Position numbers and translations under genes: made by a program
Shown: positions 61,970-64,000 of the stretch, one piece after another
Numbering within the stretch: the first letter of the stretch is position 1
Layout of the letters: every line of letters begins with the position of its first letter
The notes under the pieces: generated by a model
Databases searched by the model: none
What the model was told of the DNA's origin: nothing
Seen by the model: the letters and a program-made list of their open reading frames with translations, nothing else
Origin: Diabrotica undecimpunctata
Taxonomy: Eukaryota; Arthropoda; Insecta; Coleoptera; Chrysomelidae
Reading direction: 5' to 3'
NCBI RefSeq assembly: GCF_040954645.1
Contig: NC_092807.1
Location: 78,452,017-78,516,016, forward strand
DNA length: 64,000 nt

Positions 61970-63363
61970 GTACAGTATTAGGCAGAACAGTGTTGTTAAT
62001 TGAATTATTTGATATTATTCTAAGTTGGTCACCATTGGGTATGTCATTTAAAGAAGAACCATAGCTTTGCACGAAAAGGTATTTATTAATAAGGGAGGAT
62101 GGATAGGAATTCTCAATCAGAATTTTCTTAAGTAATTGAAGGGATTCCCTTCGATTAACCGGATGTGTCAGTCTATTTAGCCTGTAGCTTAAAGCTTTAA
62201 TTAGGTTTAATTTATATTTAAAAGGATGACAAGAGTGGTAGTTGAGAAACCTGTTAGAGGCCATTGGTTTCCTGTACCAACTTGTAGTTAGGGTGTTATC
62301 TTTCATTCTAATGACACGCATGTCTAAGAAGGGAATACTATTTGTGTTAGAGTCCTCAAGTTCAACAGTGAACTGTAAATGAGGATCAAACTCATTGAAC
62401 AAAGACAAGGTGGCCTGAATCTTGTCTGGAGGTAAGGCTAGTAATAAGTAATCAACATACCGTTTAATGAAAGGGATTTGGAAATCTAAAAGACCCAAAC
62501 GGTCAGATACTAAATCATCCAGTACATAATTAACTAGGATGGGAGAGATTGAGGAACCCATAGGTGTCCCAAAAATTTGAAGGTAATATTTGTCGTTAAA
62601 GACCAAAAAATTAGTGTCAAATATTAATTGCAAAAGTTCTGCAAATACATCCCAGGATACAGGACAGTTAGGCTGGATGGAGTTCCAGTGATTTCTTAAG
62701 GAGGTAATAACGCTGGAGAGGGGTAAATTAGTGAAAACAGATAACATCAAAACTCACTAAAATGTAGCCTTGTGGAAGTTCAAAATTATTAATAAATTGA
62801 CTAAAATGAAAAGAATCAACAATATTAAAGTTGTTATTATAATTTTAAGATTTAGATAAGATGTCAGTTAAAAATTTAGAAATATTAGTGTTTGGTGAAT
62901 TGATGGAGGAAACAATTGGCCTCATGCTCAATGTGGGCTTATGTATTTTAGGTAGACAATAAAATCTGGGAGCATATCCATCATAATTATGTAAAAATTT
63001 TGCAAGTTGTTGATCTATGATCTTTATATTTTTTAAATGTGTAATGAATTTATTTATTTTATTGGTAAATTTAGAGCAAGGGTTGGTAAAGAGAGGTTGA
63101 TAGTATCTATCATCATCTAACAACGATTGACTGAGGTTAAGATATTGATCTCTATCCATGAGGACAGTGGCATTCCCTTTATCACTTGTAAGAACGAGAA
63201 GATTGGGGTGAGTTTTTAAAAACATTACCGTCTCCCTGTAAATCATATCTAACTCCGATATGGGTTGTCTAGGGCGATTAGAATAATTCAACAGAATATT
63301 ATTGGAAGAAGACCTAAGAGATAAAAGATCAGAATTGTCAGCATGTGACAAAATATTTTCCAC
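61917..63363 (-). pseudogene. Penelope reverse transcriptase, broken
   Basis: The N-terminal part (63363-62845) reads LLVLTSDKGNATVLMDRDQY and YCLPKIHKPTLSMRPIVSSI, typical of Penelope. A stop and frame changes fall at 62750-62845; the stretch with the first catalytic aspartate (LVSFDVI) survives there but shifts at about 62735. The next part (62750-61917) has IFGTPMGSSISPILVNYVLD and PFIKRYVDYLLLAL, where the usual YVDD reads YVDY, losing a metal-binding aspartate. SIPFLDMRV and WYRKPMASNRFLNYHSCHPF follow. The enzyme is inactive for at least three reasons. Relative order RT then GIY-YIG is the normal one. Confidence 0.88.
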
Positions 63364-63398
63364 ATCTGCTAAGATTCTACTAACCGAGTAATCTCTGA

Positions 63399-63848
63399 AA
63401 TTTAAAATTAAAATCTAATTGATTATAAATAAATTGTTGGAAGTGCATTCTCAAGATCTTTCTAGTTCTTTACACTATAAAATAAACCTTAATGTTTTTT
63501 ACTTAAGTTTTTATAATAACTTTTTTATATACATGTAGGTATGTTTATCACATGTTCTTTTGCTGTGCTAATTTTGTTAAATTGCAAACTATACCTAGTT
63601 TCAATTAATTGTTTTATACAACTTTAACTCTAAATGTCCAGTTTCGTAAGCTTTTCATATTTTCAACACACTTTTTTTTTCACTTCTCTATGGATGTTTG
63701 GTTTCATATTGTTCTTTTTAGATGAACTGATGATGCTTTCTGAGCAGAAAGCGAAACGTCTTCAATAAATAGATGAAGTAGCCACCTTCTTTGTCTTTTA
63801 TTTCTCCACTTTGACCGAAAAACCCACCACTCTTCGAGTGTACCTTAG

Positions 63849-63849
<1 letters not shown>
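63399..63849 (-). repeat. Right terminal repeat of the Penelope element (inverted)
   Basis: The reverse complement of 60309-60787 with small differences (for example tgaaaaa/cagttt-type changes near 63640). Confidence 0.85.

Positions 63850-63850
<1 letters not shown>

Positions 63851-63898
<48 letters not shown>
63851..63898. repeat. (TA)n array
   Basis: About 48 bases of TA repeat next to the Penelope terminal repeat. Confidence 0.95.
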
Positions 63899-63902
<4 letters not shown>

Positions 63903-63982
63903 TAGCGGTTAATGTAAGCTCCGTTCTAAAACGGTATTATACTAACTCCAGGCGAATATACACCGTGTATATTATTATCTGG

Positions 63983-64000
63983 GTAGCGCTTTATGTGGAC
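63983..64000 (-). repeat. Inverted partner of the 59132 motif, cut by the window end
   Basis: gtagcgctttatgtggac is the exact complement of 59132-59149. The window ends inside it, so its true length is unknown. Confidence 0.8.

Larger units (their letters stand above)
60309..63849 (-). mobile_element. Penelope-like element with inverted terminal repeats
   Basis: Reverse transcriptase followed by a GIY-YIG endonuclease on the minus strand. Two terminal repeats of about 450-475 bases lie in opposite orientation: 60309-60787 and 63399-63849. Both hold gaagacgtttcgctttctgc, then tcagaaagcatcatcagttc, the hallmark of Penelope termini. A few small indels separate the arms. The element is flanked on the right by a (TA)n array. 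Confidence 0.85.

Overview
This 64 kb window looks like repeat-rich intergenic DNA from a large arthropod, most likely insect, genome. I base that on an env-bearing Ty3/gypsy element of the insect errantivirus type, an R1-type LINE, hAT, piggyBac and Tc1/mariner relatives, Penelope elements, introns with GT-AG ends, and long (TA)n arrays. A beetle is plausible but not shown. I found no tRNA, rRNA, CRISPR array or bacterial operon, and no clear host gene. Nearly all recognisable coding sequence belongs to mobile elements or old viral insertions, most of it broken.

Layout, left to right. 1-3.9 kb: a broken protein-primed DNA polymerase B of Polinton/bidnavirus type, split by a 5'-truncated LINE with an 11-bp target duplication. 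5.7-8.3 kb: a gutted gypsy element with a hAT remnant nested inside. 8.8-11.1 kb: an internally deleted DDE transposase, a (TA)n array, a large foldback and an RTE tail. 11.9-16.9 kb: an errantivirus-type provirus with 183-bp LTRs, a gag-RNase H-integrase fusion made by deletion, and a broken env. 18-24 kb: scraps of a transposase, piggyBac and Jockey/RTE LINEs. 24.2-25.2 kb: a 122-bp satellite. 25.35-28.78 kb: a nearly intact three-exon DNA transposon inserted in (TA)n. 29.2-31.4 kb: a mariner-like element with very long TIRs. 32.5-34.1 kb: a DDE transposase split by a 461-bp solo LTR. 35-36 kb: an RTE fragment and a GC-rich, inverted form of the same satellite. 36-42 kb: a nearly full-length R1-type LINE. 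43.1-48.6 kb: a young gypsy element with near-identical 633-bp LTRs, sitting between two unfamiliar convergent genes that look virus-derived. 50-58 kb: LINE debris and a second relative of the three-exon transposase. 59-64 kb: two Penelope elements, one with inverted terminal repeats.

The order of insertion can often be read. The LINE at 2.5 kb, the hAT at 5.9 kb, the solo LTR at 33.3 kb, the palindrome at 57.1 kb and the gypsy at 43.1 kb each interrupt an older sequence, most with recognisable target duplications. The best candidates for undescribed biology are the three-exon transposon and its relative at 53.8 kb, the AT-rich/GC-rich satellite pair, and the convergent gene pair around the young gypsy element.
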